DNA of 34,552 nt. Origin: Patescibacteria group bacterium. Its GTDB lineage: Bacteria; Patescibacteriota; Patescibacteriia; UBA10025; JAHIVO01. Position numbers and translations under genes: made by a program. The notes below the pieces were generated by a model. That model was not told where the DNA came from. It saw only the letters and a list, made by a program, of their open reading frames with translations, and did no database searches. The DNA is taken from assembly GCA_022560375.1 (NCBI GenBank), contig JADFTK010000007.1, positions 1-34,552 on the forward strand. Direction: 5' to 3'. Positions within the stretch are counted from its first letter, which is position 1, and every line of letters starts with the position of its first letter. Positions 15,281 to 24,400 of this stretch are shown piece after piece.

Positions 15281-15382
15281 GACTAGATATCCACATGTGG
15301 TATAATTTTCTCTTGTCTTAGCCAAAATTAAATACTAAAAAATACCTCTGTAGCTACTATCTTGCCCCAACAGAGTCTAAAA

Positions 15383-17683
15383 CTACTTTAATAATATCCC
15401 GTAAAAAATATCACCAGTTAAATCTGAAATTAATCGAACACCACTATTAGTAACCTCAATGCCGGGCTGAACCCATTGTAAGTCATAGTCTGCAGGTATG
15501 GTTACGCTACTACTAAAAAAATTATTGATACTGCCTGGCTGCTTTTGAATCAACAAACTATAGGTATCAGTTCTGCTAAATAAACCCCCTGTATCCAATT
15601 GGAATGGCAGACGATACTTGATAGTCACCTTCTTAACTTCCCCCGGTTCTACACTAAGCCAATTACCAAACACAGTTTTACCAAATTCAGTAGTCAGGCG
15701 TGTGCCGCTCTGCTCATCTATAATTGAGCCTGCTTCAACCCTAGATAAATCGTCATCAATAACTGCATCAGCATCAGGCAATTGATATCGGAATGAAGGT
15801 ATCCGGGTAAAACCAGTGGCTGCTATCAAGGTACTACCCTGGGGGACATAAAATCTTAAATAAGAAACATTAGCTTGCTGCTCCCATCTATCTAAAGAAC
15901 TGCCAGTATGTGACCTCGTAATAGTGACGGTATTTATTATTGAGCCGTCTGGCTGGATAGCTGCATCGTGCTCTATTAGCTGGTCAATAACGTGATCAGT
16001 CTTGCCGCCAGCAATATTTGTGTTCACCACGTAAAGATAATCCCGAGTGCTAGTTTTGACACTGCCATCCCATCCCAGCTGGGTCACTTTATTTTGGACA
16101 GATTCATCGGAAAAATACATCAAAAATTCCTTTTGACGTAATGACCTGCTGAACACATCTAAAACATTCAACAAATTATCCGCGTCAGTTTGAAATACCT
16201 GATCTAGCAATTTAGGCAGCAGGTCGCCGATAAATTTCTTCGGCTGGTTTTCATCACGGTCATATTCCACCTCCGCCCATAACTGGGCCTGCCGTACAAA
16301 ATTTCCACTATCTACTACTACACCGTAGTCCTCAGTCATATCAATCGATCCAGTGGCATTGAGCAGATCCTCTATCACTGCGGGCGTTAAGGAAATTATT
16401 CCATCAACCGTAGTACCGCCGGTACGCTCATAAAACCAAATGATTTTTCGCGCTGAAGTCGGAAAATCTACGAACCAATTACTATCCTGGATATTCCAGT
16501 GAGGATTGACTAACCAGAGCGGCTTGGGAGATATTATCTTATCTTTTAGCTGACCAGCTACATCATATACTCCTCCACCTGGAACTTCTAAATTCTCTAC
16601 TCTGCCCTGATACATATCAACCAAGGCAATCGAGCCAATGAAACCGCCAGTAGGCCTTAATTCTCTGGTGTTTTGGAAAATAAACAAGAATCTCTGAGGC
16701 TGCTCCTTGCCTAGCATATGTAACATGACCTCCGTCAACGAGGATAAATTATCAAACGAATCTCGTAGCAAAGGAATGCTACTTTTTACTTTCTCAATGG
16801 CAGGCTGGAATTCTTCTGGGACATCACTAATTCTAACCTTATCTAAATCATCAGCCGCGCCCTCAATAACATTTTTTACAGGGAGTAACTCATTATTAAT
16901 CAAATCCAAGAATTCAGTCAGTGACGAGGAGGATTGCTCGAGAGGATTAACGTTGAATGAATCAATGCTGCCAATCAAATTCGTGACGATAGCGCCGGCC
17001 CGGCTTAATTTTTCCCCTGCCGATAATAAATACTGGGCACTTTTTGCCTGCCCCGGAACAATTGAAGCGATATCAAGCACCAGGCCACCCGCATCATTTA
17101 GCTGCTGCTGAGCCATCAAAAAATCCTCACTGGCTTTGCTAAAATTTTGTGCAGCTAAATCGTACTCCGAATTAGCTACTAATGATCCTGCGTCTTGTAA
17201 ACTTGCATAGGCCAAGGAAGATATGCCCAAAACCGAACCCTTGGCAGCGGAGGCTCTTTCATAAAAACTTATCAGATAAACAGGTAATACAATGATGAAG
17301 CAGGCTGAAGCGAATATCAACAGTTTTTTGTACCAACCACCAGATAATTGAAACTGATCGTACTCAATTTTCTCCGACGGATTATCAAGTAACTCTTCTC
17401 TCGGGCTAATCGTCGGTTGGGGTTTTTTTGAAACAACTACCTTCTCCTTCATTTTTCTCACTGGAAAAGGAAAATTAAATGATAGTATCGATTTCGATTT
17501 AATTTTTATTCTAGGCCAATAATTTTTTACGATTGTTGCTTTCCGATTCTCCTTAATTTTATCCCTGTCGTCTTGTATTTTTTTTAGATCAATAATATTG
17601 TCCCTAGGAATGCCAACATTACTAGACTGGATACTAGATGGTGACGAATTCTTTTTTTGACCATTACCTCTGTTAATTCTCAT
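15383..17683 (-). CDS. DUF4012 domain protein in exopolysaccharide locus
   Basis: This is a 766-residue protein. A basic, disordered N-terminal tail (1-115) precedes one membrane helix (119-140). A helical region (about 150-330) rich in Ala, Ser and Gln follows, then the DUF4012 core starting around FLFIFQNTRELRPTGGFIGS, with PGGGVYDVAGQL and NIQDSNWFVDFP segments. The C-terminal part is beta-rich and extracellular by topology. DUF4012 proteins occur at the ends of polysaccharide gene clusters in Patescibacteria and Actinobacteria; their biochemical role is not known, though a LytR-like glycan-attachment role has been suggested by context. A GGAG precedes the ATG by about six bases, one of the few SDs outside the island. 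Confidence 0.85.
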   Translation of the reverse strand: MRINRGNGQKKNSSPSSIQSSNVGIPRDNIIDLKKIQDDRDKIKENRKATIVKNYWPRIKIKSKSILSFNFPFPVRKMKEKVVVSKKPQPTISPREELLDNPSEKIEYDQFQLSGGWYKKLLIFASACFIIVLPVYLISFYERASAAKGSVLGISSLAYASLQDAGSLVANSEYDLAAQNFSKASEDFLMAQQQLNDAGGLVLDIASIVPGQAKSAQYLLSAGEKLSRAGAIVTNLIGSIDSFNVNPLEQSSSSLTEFLDLINNELLPVKNVIEGAADDLDKVRISDVPEEFQPAIEKVKSSIPLLRDSFDNLSSLTEVMLHMLGKEQPQRFLFIFQNTRELRPTGGFIGSIALVDMYQGRVENLEVPGGGVYDVAGQLKDKIISPKPLWLVNPHWNIQDSNWFVDFPTSARKIIWFYERTGGTTVDGIISLTPAVIEDLLNATGSIDMTEDYGVVVDSGNFVRQAQLWAEVEYDRDENQPKKFIGDLLPKLLDQVFQTDADNLLNVLDVFSRSLRQKEFLMYFSDESVQNKVTQLGWDGSVKTSTRDYLYVVNTNIAGGKTDHVIDQLIEHDAAIQPDGSIINTVTITRSHTGSSLDRWEQQANVSYLRFYVPQGSTLIAATGFTRIPSFRYQLPDADAVIDDDLSRVEAGSIIDEQSGTRLTTEFGKTVFGNWLSVEPGEVKKVTIKYRLPFQLDTGGLFSRTDTYSLLIQKQPGSINNFFSSSVTIPADYDLQWVQPGIEVTNSGVRLISDLTGDIFYGILLK

Positions 17684-17722
17684 ATTTTCTCCGATTTTGT
17701 GTAATACTATTATACAACTATT

Positions 17723-18835
17723 CTAGGATTTATAAAGCTTCAATGTCAATTCGGCCATCTTAATCCAGCTAAAGAATCTTACCCGATCATAGCCGTTCTT
17801 GATTAATCTATCTTGTAAACTTTTGTCATCTAATACGCTGACCACCTTATCGTAAATGTCATCTTCCTGATGCGGATCAAAATATACAGCCGCCTTGTCC
17901 AAAATCTCTGGTAAGCTAGAATTGTCGCTGGCCACCACAGGCAATCCGTATGAACACGCCTCTAGTGCGGGTAGGCCAAACCCCTCACAGAATGAGGGGA
18001 AAATGTATAGTTCCGCATGATGGTATAGTGACGGTAAATCAGAATCAGTCACAAAACCAGTAAAAATTACCTCGCGATTCATCTCTTGCCGTCGTACTGT
18101 TTGTTTTAGACGACGGAAAAAATAATCATCCTTACCGACTAGCACTAAATTTAAGTTGGGCTTTATTTTAATGATTCTCTTAAACGCGGCCAGCAAGCCA
18201 TCGATATTTTTATGAGGGTAAGCATTGCCGACATACAGTAGGTAAGGAGATTTAATGGAATATTTTCTTATAATATTTTTATCTTCTGCTACTTTTATGG
18301 GATCATCGACTGCTTCATATGTTACTAATATCTTTTCAGGTGACGTTCTGAAATATTTTAAAATCTCTTTTTTTGTATATTCAGATACAGCAATAATCTT
18401 TTTGGCTCTCCAAATAGCGCTACGTATAATCAACATGTAAGCCGCGTGTTTAATACGATAAAAAAGTGGGCCTAGGGTAGTTGCCCTGGCGGTCGGATAT
18501 TTTATCAAAATCAAATCGTGAATAGTAACCACAAATTTACCAAAATATAAAAAGGGCACGTTGAAATGCGTGAAGTGCATAATATCCACTCGGTGACGCC
18601 AAATAACGATCGGCATAAAAAACTGTTCCACGATTGTATACCAGCGATAATCGGCCAAAACTTTAGTAAAACGACTATTGATTGGCTGGTAGTCCTCCCA
18701 GTTTTCTTTGCGTAAAAAGATTACATACTCATTCTGGTCATCAACCTTCTCTAAATTCTCAATTAGCTTTTGTGTGTAGCGGCCTAGGCCTTTACCATAG
18801 GTCCCATAAAATCTGGCATCAATACCTATTCTCAT
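17723..18835 (-). CDS. GT4 glycosyltransferase (group 1)
   Basis: This is a 370-residue GT-B enzyme. The N-terminal segment RIGIDARFYGTYGKGLGRYTQ holds the glycine-rich acceptor loop. The C-terminal domain has PYLLYVGNAYPHKN, VGKDD, and the donor-site motif FPSFCEGFGLPALEACSYGLPVV with the paired glutamates of E-x7-E. It transfers a nucleotide-activated sugar, probably to the growing lipid-linked glycan on the cytoplasmic face. It lies three bases downstream of a paralogous GT4. No SD precedes the ATG. Substrate unknown. Confidence 0.9.
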   Translation of the reverse strand: MRIGIDARFYGTYGKGLGRYTQKLIENLEKVDDQNEYVIFLRKENWEDYQPINSRFTKVLADYRWYTIVEQFFMPIVIWRHRVDIMHFTHFNVPFLYFGKFVVTIHDLILIKYPTARATTLGPLFYRIKHAAYMLIIRSAIWRAKKIIAVSEYTKKEILKYFRTSPEKILVTYEAVDDPIKVAEDKNIIRKYSIKSPYLLYVGNAYPHKNIDGLLAAFKRIIKIKPNLNLVLVGKDDYFFRRLKQTVRRQEMNREVIFTGFVTDSDLPSLYHHAELYIFPSFCEGFGLPALEACSYGLPVVASDNSSLPEILDKAAVYFDPHQEDDIYDKVVSVLDDKSLQDRLIKNGYDRVRFFSWIKMAELTLKLYKS

Positions 18836-18837
18836 AA

Positions 18838-19956
18838 TTATTCTAATGATTTAAAAAGGTTTAGAGTCTGCTTAGCCGTATTAGCCCAAGTAAATTTCTT
18901 TGAATAATCCTTACCCTTGGTAATCATTTTTTCCCGTAAGGTAACATCATTGAGAACGTTGGCGATAGCCAAGGCCAGCTCCTCGCTATTATAGGGGTCT
19001 ACCAATAAGGCCGCATCACCTGCAATTTCCGACAAGGAGGTCGAAAAACTGGAGATTACTGGTAAGCCTGTCGCCATGGCCTCTAACACCGGCAGGCCAA
19101 AACCTTCAAAATAGGATGGGTATACGAGAACGGTAGCCTTTTGAAAAATGTGTGGCTTAGCATCTTCATCGACGTACCCGATAAACCTGACTGACGGCCA
19201 GCGTCGAGCTAAAGATTGGTCCACTATTCTGCCGGCTATGACCAGCTGATGATCGGTATTATACTTTTTTTGAACTATCTGCCATGCCTCAATCAATCCA
19301 GAAATATTTTTTCTTGATTCGACAGTCCCAAAATATAATACATATTTACCCACAATGCCATATTTATTCAAAGCAGCATCCGACTTCGTCTCATCTATAT
19401 TATTAAAACGATCATGATCAACACCATGATGAATTACCTGAATCCGTTCAGCCGGCACATCATAATGATTTAAAACATCCTGCTTGGTACTGGCCGATAC
19501 AGTAATTATTTTACTGGCTTGCTGTATCAAACGTTGAGGCACAACTACCCGATGCCAGAATTTACCCCTGGCACTGTAAAAAGAATTATATCTGAATGAA
19601 ATGTCATGGATAGTTAGGACTATCGGGCAGTCGGATGATATAGCCACAAAATTAATATTTGGCAAAAAAAACAAATCTACTTGCCCTCCTATTAGGCGGT
19701 CTAGTTTAGGCTGCTGAGCCAGGAATAGAGCAGCATTAAATAATTTATTAGGATAGTGCCACTCTCTTAAATAAACATTATCTTGGCTGGCTAATAATTT
19801 AACACTATCTGGTACTTTTGATGCCAAGTTAATAAAAAGATGATACTCATTTTGAGAATCAGCTTCCAGCAGAGCCCTGGTTATTTGCTTTGTGTATTCA
19901 CTTATACCGGAGGGAAATGGCTCAATCAGAGAACGTATATCAATAGCAATGCGCAT
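18838..19956 (-). CDS. GT4 glycosyltransferase (group 1), paralogue of the downstream gene
   Basis: This is a 372-residue GT-B enzyme with the same opening pattern as its neighbour (RIAIDIRSLIEPFPSGISEYTKQ). It has KYVLYFGTVESRKN and the donor motif YPSYFEGFGLPVLEAMATGLPVI. The similarity of start, length and motifs suggests a duplicated pair that adds consecutive sugars. It is followed by its paralogue (two bases) and preceded by the Wzz-like gene (six bases). No SD precedes the ATG. Confidence 0.9.
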   Translation of the reverse strand: MRIAIDIRSLIEPFPSGISEYTKQITRALLEADSQNEYHLFINLASKVPDSVKLLASQDNVYLREWHYPNKLFNAALFLAQQPKLDRLIGGQVDLFFLPNINFVAISSDCPIVLTIHDISFRYNSFYSARGKFWHRVVVPQRLIQQASKIITVSASTKQDVLNHYDVPAERIQVIHHGVDHDRFNNIDETKSDAALNKYGIVGKYVLYFGTVESRKNISGLIEAWQIVQKKYNTDHQLVIAGRIVDQSLARRWPSVRFIGYVDEDAKPHIFQKATVLVYPSYFEGFGLPVLEAMATGLPVISSFSTSLSEIAGDAALLVDPYNSEELALAIANVLNDVTLREKMITKGKDYSKKFTWANTAKQTLNLFKSLE

Positions 19957-19962
19957 GATTTT

Positions 19963-20589
19963 TTACGCTTCATCATTGCGGCGTGATCCGCTACTCCGCA
20001 AATATTCTATACTGTAGGCTGCTACCGTGCTAAGTACAAAACCAGATATTAATCCAATCAAACCAACCAGCCAAATAACCGGGGTTCGTTTAACAATAAC
20101 TGGCGTGGCCCCTTTGACTTCAAACAGTGATTGTTCATCTATAGTCTGATTGGCCAAGCTCCCCCGATGCTCAATAACCGAAATAATGGCCGTAGCAATC
20201 TTCGTAGCCGTCTCCGAGTCTCTCTCTTTATAGCGAACCACTATGTTTTGAGGAGAGTATTTCCTGGCCTTAAAACGTGAGGTAATTTCTTCAATTGAAG
20301 AAATTTCGGGATCAATACCAGCTTTCTCGTATATTTCTAAAAGTACTGAAGGAGTGAGAAACCAGCTCATTACTGTTTGAGAAAAAAGATCCGCCGCCTG
20401 AATAGCGTAATAACCATCATACTGGTACTCTTCCGTATCCTGGATGATGGTTCTATTAATAGAAAAAGCTATAGAAGTATCATAATATGCCGGTTTCAAA
20501 TAAACAAAAATCAATGATCCCACTAGTCCAGCCAAGGTAACCAAAATAATCAACCATTTAAATTTTACTAGAATACTAGAATTATTCAT
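19963..20589 (-). CDS. Wzz/chain-length-determinant-like membrane protein
   Basis: This is a 208-residue protein with one membrane helix near the N-terminus (about 11-31), an extracytoplasmic domain (about 35-165) and a second helix near the C-terminus (about 170-192). The second helix is preceded by PVIVKRTPVIW, the proline-containing segment typical of Wzz/PCP proteins. It is shorter than enterobacterial Wzz (about 325) but close to Gram-positive CapA/YveK-type regulators. It probably controls glycan chain length or export. No tyrosine-kinase domain is fused. Confidence 0.75.
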   Translation of the reverse strand: MNNSSILVKFKWLIILVTLAGLVGSLIFVYLKPAYYDTSIAFSINRTIIQDTEEYQYDGYYAIQAADLFSQTVMSWFLTPSVLLEIYEKAGIDPEISSIEEITSRFKARKYSPQNIVVRYKERDSETATKIATAIISVIEHRGSLANQTIDEQSLFEVKGATPVIVKRTPVIWLVGLIGLISGFVLSTVAAYSIEYLRSSGSRRNDEA

Positions 20590-20625
20590 ATTGGCAACTG
20601 TTATTTCGTGGATATGCGTATAGTA

Positions 20626-21726
20626 TTACCGATATTTAAAATCTTGCCAAGCATGTTCCACAAATGAATTAATGCGTTTTTTAAACTCCTCTACGTCAAA
20701 TTTCCGGGTATAGGCCTTAATTTCTTCAGGATTAAACTCATCCGACTTAAAATGAATCACTGCATCCGCCAAGGCCTCCCAAGACTGCTCATCAAATAAA
20801 ATACCTGTCTTATTTGGCACCACGGTTTCCAGCGCACCGCCCGCACCATACGCTATGACGGGTCGTCCGGAGGCCATGGATTCTACTGGTGTTATGCCAA
20901 AATCTTCCTCTTGGGGATGTATAAAAGCCTTACATCGAGATAGATATTTTCGCTTTTTCTCTTCGGAAACATACCCTAAAAATTTGATGCCCGGTCCAGC
21001 CATAGCGCGTAGCTTCTCTTTTTCCTCCCCTTCACCAATAACATAAAGGGGCAAGCCGAGCTTGTTGAAAGCCTCAATGGCCACATCAACTTTTTTGTAC
21101 GGCCTCAGCCTGGAAATTATCAGATAATAATCACCAATATCATCACTGATTTTGAAATTATCAGTTTTAACCGGCGGATTAATAACTACGCTGTCCCGAT
21201 GGTAATATTTCTTTATCCGCCTGGCGACAAACTGAGAATTAGCTATAAAGCGATCAACCCGGTCCGCGGCTAGCCTGTCCCAAACTCGTAGATAACTTCG
21301 ATACATCAGCGAGAGACGCCCTACCAGCCAATTACGTTCTAATTTATCAATTATTTCGTTGTGGTCGCTCCACAGGTATCTAGTGGGGGTGTGGCAATAG
21401 CAAACGTGAAGTGTTTTTGGTGGAGTTATAACTCCTTTAGCTAAGCCCGAACTGTCCGAGAGTATTACGTCGTAGCCGGATAAGTCATAGCTCTCAGTGG
21501 CCGGAACCATCATGGGTAGATACCAACGAAATTTTTTCCTGGCCAGCGGAAACTTGGCAATAAACGACTCAATAATTTTATAATCTCTGAATAATTGATG
21601 AGTATTTTTTTCGTCATAAATCAGAGTATATACCGGCGATTCAGGATACATCTCACAAAAAGTTTTTAATACTCTTTCAGCTCCCCCCAGCTGATTCAAA
21701 TGGTCGTGTACTAATCCTACTTTCAT
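20626..21726 (-). CDS. GT4 glycosyltransferase, mannosyltransferase-like
   Basis: This is a 366-residue GT-B enzyme beginning KVGLVHDHLNQLGGAERVL. It carries CYCHTPTRYLWSDH, a segment characteristic of the WbaZ/WbdB-like mannosyltransferase group, and the donor motif HPQEEDFGITPVESMASGRPVIAY. It likely adds an early mannose or related residue to the lipid carrier. It lies five bases downstream of the glycosylphosphotransferase that would make the lipid-linked first sugar, fitting the order of steps. Sugar identity is inferred, not proven. Confidence 0.88.
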   Translation of the reverse strand: MKVGLVHDHLNQLGGAERVLKTFCEMYPESPVYTLIYDEKNTHQLFRDYKIIESFIAKFPLARKKFRWYLPMMVPATESYDLSGYDVILSDSSGLAKGVITPPKTLHVCYCHTPTRYLWSDHNEIIDKLERNWLVGRLSLMYRSYLRVWDRLAADRVDRFIANSQFVARRIKKYYHRDSVVINPPVKTDNFKISDDIGDYYLIISRLRPYKKVDVAIEAFNKLGLPLYVIGEGEEKEKLRAMAGPGIKFLGYVSEEKKRKYLSRCKAFIHPQEEDFGITPVESMASGRPVIAYGAGGALETVVPNKTGILFDEQSWEALADAVIHFKSDEFNPEEIKAYTRKFDVEEFKKRINSFVEHAWQDFKYR

Positions 21727-21731
21727 ATTGT

Positions 21732-23123
21732 TTAGCTGGCAGATTTTCCTGTAATAACCACCCAGGGAGTCTTAATAAAAATTTGTATATCTAGTTTTGG
21801 GGACCAATTTTCTATGTAATAAATATCAAGCTTGGCCTCATCTTCAAAATTCAAATCCGACCGGCCTGATATTTGAGCTAAGCCGGTCATCCCTGGCTTG
21901 ATAGCCAAAAGCTTTTTTTGCCAGCGATTGTATCTCTGAACTTCTTCAGGCTCGTGTGGTCGTGGTCCCACCAGACTCATCTCTCCTCTTATGACATTTA
22001 TGAGCTGAGGTAATTCATCCAAGCTTGTTTTGCGTAAGAATCTTCCTAGGCGAGTAATTCGTGGGTCATTTTTTATTTTAAATAGTGGCCCATCAGTCCG
22101 CTCATTCATTCCCACTAAATCCTGCTTTAGATGTTCTGCATTACGGACCATTGACCTGAATTTATATAGCTTGAAAGAATTTCCCTTAACTCCTACCCTT
22201 TTTAATTTGGCAAAAACTCCTCCTTGTGAATCAATGATAATTAATACAGAAACTAGCAGAAACAATGGCGATAGAACCACCATACCAATCAGAGCAAAAA
22301 CCGTATCGAATAACCGCTTAGCAATTTTTCCCCAACCGTCAAGTTTAGTGCGCTTAACTTCTATAATAGGTATATCAGCTATGGTATTAATTTCTATATG
22401 AGCTGGTTGTATCTCAAAGAGATCAGTAACGTATTTGTAAATAATATGATTATCATTGCAAAAATCTCTAATCGCTAATATCTGCTCCTTGGGCAGACTG
22501 GTGTCAGCCAGAATAATCTCATCGATAGCCGACTCCTTTAGCTTGCCGTTAACTTTTAATTGAGCGTCCTCATCAAAATTACTAATACGCTCGACAATTC
22601 GATATCCCATTTGAGGACGTTTATACATCTGCTTCACGATACTTTCCGCCGTATTATCACTACCAATTATTATTACATTATGCAGACCAATCCCTTTTTT
22701 TAATAAAGCTCGCTGAATTCCTCGCACCAACAACCGCCCGAACATAACCATGGCAATGGCTAAAACCCATCCAGTCAAAACTATGAATCTCGATGAAAAT
22801 AATTCTCTCTGAAAGAAAATAATTATGATAACTACAGCAAAAGCCGCCGTACTAGCTATAAAAACACTTGTCATCTCATCCAGCACCCTTCTGGTATTTC
22901 TGATGGCGTATAGTCCGGCAATAGCAAAGATGATGACGAAAATTGCAGCTACGAAAAAAATTACTTTAATGTACTGCTGAAATACTATTTCATAAAAGAC
23001 GGGGCGGATCTCCGTAAAATAAGAAAAAAATCTTAGATTGTATGCAAAAATACCCGCTAAGAAAACCATAAAATAATCCACGGGTATTAAAATTGCACTA
23101 AATAACAATTCTGATTTTTTCAT
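21732..23123 (-). CDS. Polyprenyl glycosylphosphotransferase (initiating enzyme)
   Basis: This is a 463-residue protein of normal family length. Four N-terminal membrane helices (about 10-130) precede a CoA-binding-like Rossmann domain (about 140-255). A fifth hydrophobic segment (about 272-298) follows, then the catalytic domain with KLYKFRSMV, KTSLDELPQLINV, SLVGPRPHEP and KPGMTGLAQISGRS. It transfers a sugar 1-phosphate from a UDP-sugar to undecaprenyl phosphate, starting the repeat unit. It heads the minus-strand exopolysaccharide operon. No clear SD precedes the ATG. Confidence 0.93.
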   Translation of the reverse strand: MKKSELLFSAILIPVDYFMVFLAGIFAYNLRFFSYFTEIRPVFYEIVFQQYIKVIFFVAAIFVIIFAIAGLYAIRNTRRVLDEMTSVFIASTAAFAVVIIIIFFQRELFSSRFIVLTGWVLAIAMVMFGRLLVRGIQRALLKKGIGLHNVIIIGSDNTAESIVKQMYKRPQMGYRIVERISNFDEDAQLKVNGKLKESAIDEIILADTSLPKEQILAIRDFCNDNHIIYKYVTDLFEIQPAHIEINTIADIPIIEVKRTKLDGWGKIAKRLFDTVFALIGMVVLSPLFLLVSVLIIIDSQGGVFAKLKRVGVKGNSFKLYKFRSMVRNAEHLKQDLVGMNERTDGPLFKIKNDPRITRLGRFLRKTSLDELPQLINVIRGEMSLVGPRPHEPEEVQRYNRWQKKLLAIKPGMTGLAQISGRSDLNFEDEAKLDIYYIENWSPKLDIQIFIKTPWVVITGKSAS

Positions 23124-23165
23124 CTCAAGTTAGAAATTCTTCCAATACGTAATTAGTGATCTAAA

Positions 23166-23603
23166 TGCCTAAATAAACCTATAAGCCGAATCCTGTATCC
23201 GCAAAAAGCGGACGATGATTATCTATCTGGTTCCGACGTTACCATCGAAATCGAGCGACCAACCCTCTCCACTATATTAGCGGAGACTACTTGGTCTTGC
23301 ACCGGATAGGGTTTTTCACATTGATCGATCGCCCGACCAATCTGTGAGCTCTTACCTCACCTCTTTTCACCCTTGCCTGTGGCCGCCTAAGGCGACCCAT
23401 CGGCGGTATTGTCTCTGTGACACTAATCCCGAGGTGACACCCCTTAAAAGACTATAGACCTTTTAAAAGCTGTTCCTGGTCGCATTTCGCGACTATCCAC
23501 TTCCCCTTCACCTTTATACATTTCTAAAACCTACAAAGGTGAAGGGGGGTGTTCGGACTTTCCTCCCCCGCTAGTGGGGGCAATCATCCAGTTTATTCAG
23601 GCA
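23166..23603 (-). ncRNA. rnpB: RNase P RNA, bacterial type A
   Basis: The minus strand carries the universal 5' core GAGGAAAGTCCGAACAC just after a GC hairpin. The mid-molecule landmarks GGTGAGGTAAGAGCTCACAG follow, then the 3' core AGATAGATAATCATC and ATACAGGATTCGGCTTATAGG. The ends pair as helix P1 (GCCTGAATAAAC at the 5' end with GTTTATTTAGGC at the 3' end), which sets the boundaries at about 23603 and 23166. The 3' consensus ACAGAA-CCGGCTTA appears here as ACAGGATTCGGCTTA. It is the RNA subunit that matures tRNA 5' ends. A near-perfect promoter predicts the same 5' end. Confidence 0.95.
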
Positions 23604-23609
23604 GATAAT

Positions 23610-23638
23610 ATCATAGCGAAAACTCCCAACTTTGTCAA
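23610..23638 (-). promoter_or_regulatory. rnpB promoter
   Basis: TTGACA (23638-23633), 17-base spacer, TATGAT (23615-23610) on the minus strand. The predicted start is near 23603, exactly where helix P1 begins. Because this RNA is certain, the site gives the best in-window reference for this organism's sigma-70 type consensus. Confidence 0.8.
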
Positions 23639-23657
23639 TGTATATTACTTACTGTGT

Positions 23658-23663
23658 TATACT
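23658..23663 (+). promoter_or_regulatory. -10 element giving a leaderless glycerophosphodiesterase transcript
   Basis: TATACT at 23658-23663 ends six bases before the ATG at 23670, so the expected start site is the A of the start codon. A TTGTCA at 23632-23637 lies 20 bases upstream, longer than ideal, and overlaps the -35 box of the divergent rnpB promoter. Confidence 0.4.
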
Positions 23664-23669
23664 GGGCAT

Positions 23670-24400
23670 ATGATTGCGCTGACAAAAATTGCCCATCGTG
23701 GAGCTTCTGCTTATGAGCCTGAAAATACCATGGTGTCTTTTCAAAAAGCCATTGATTTACATGCTGACATGATAGAATTGGATGTCCACCTTTGCCAATC
23801 CGGGGAGCTAGTTGTCATTCACGATGAAACAGTGGATCGAACTACCAACGGACAGGGACAAGTAAAATTAAAAACATTTACAGAACTAGATTCCTTAACC
23901 ATTAAGGAAAATGAAAAATCCCGCTACTACAAGAAGTAATTAATCTGACCAAAGGTAAATGTTTGATAAACGTGGAAATAAAAAATCCAGTGGCTGCCCA
24001 AATGGTTATCCAACTATTTAGAAAAAACGAGCTCAAAGAAATAAACATGATTTCGTCAAACTACGTCTCCGTACTAAAAACAATAAAGAAATCAGGCCTG
24101 CCAGTTCAGCGCGCGCTGGTTTACTATGCCACCAAATCTGATTTTCGCCAGAGCTTATTTATTATTATTAGTAAATTGTTTTGGCCAGTTACAAAAAAAA
24201 TAATAATTCATAGAGCAAGTAAGTCCGGGGTACAGTGGATAAATCTGAACAAAGATCTGGCCACAAAAAAATTTATTCGAAGGTTGAAAAAATTAAAATT
24301 TAAGGTTACGGTCTGGGTAGTAAATCAACCGAGGTATATTAAAAAACTCCAGAGTTATGGAGTAGATGCTATTATGAGTGATTATCCCGATCGACTATGA
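23670..24400 (+). pseudogene. Glycerophosphodiester phosphodiesterase, broken by a single-base frameshift
   Basis: The first frame (23670-23939) encodes the GDPD N-terminus: KIAHRGASAYEPENT, ELDVHL and HDETVDRTTNG, with the catalytic HR...E and H residues. After an A5 run at 23914-23918 the correct continuation is in the next frame (KIPLLQEVINLTKGKCLINVEIKN) and runs to 24400 with WVVNQPRYIKKLQSYGVDAIMSDYPDRL, the usual GDPD end. Restoring one A rejoins the two into a full-length protein of about 243 residues. The enzyme would hydrolyse glycerophosphodiesters to glycerol-3-phosphate. The cause may be a homopolymer sequencing error, a recent mutation or slippage. The start at 23670 is leaderless. 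Confidence 0.8.
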
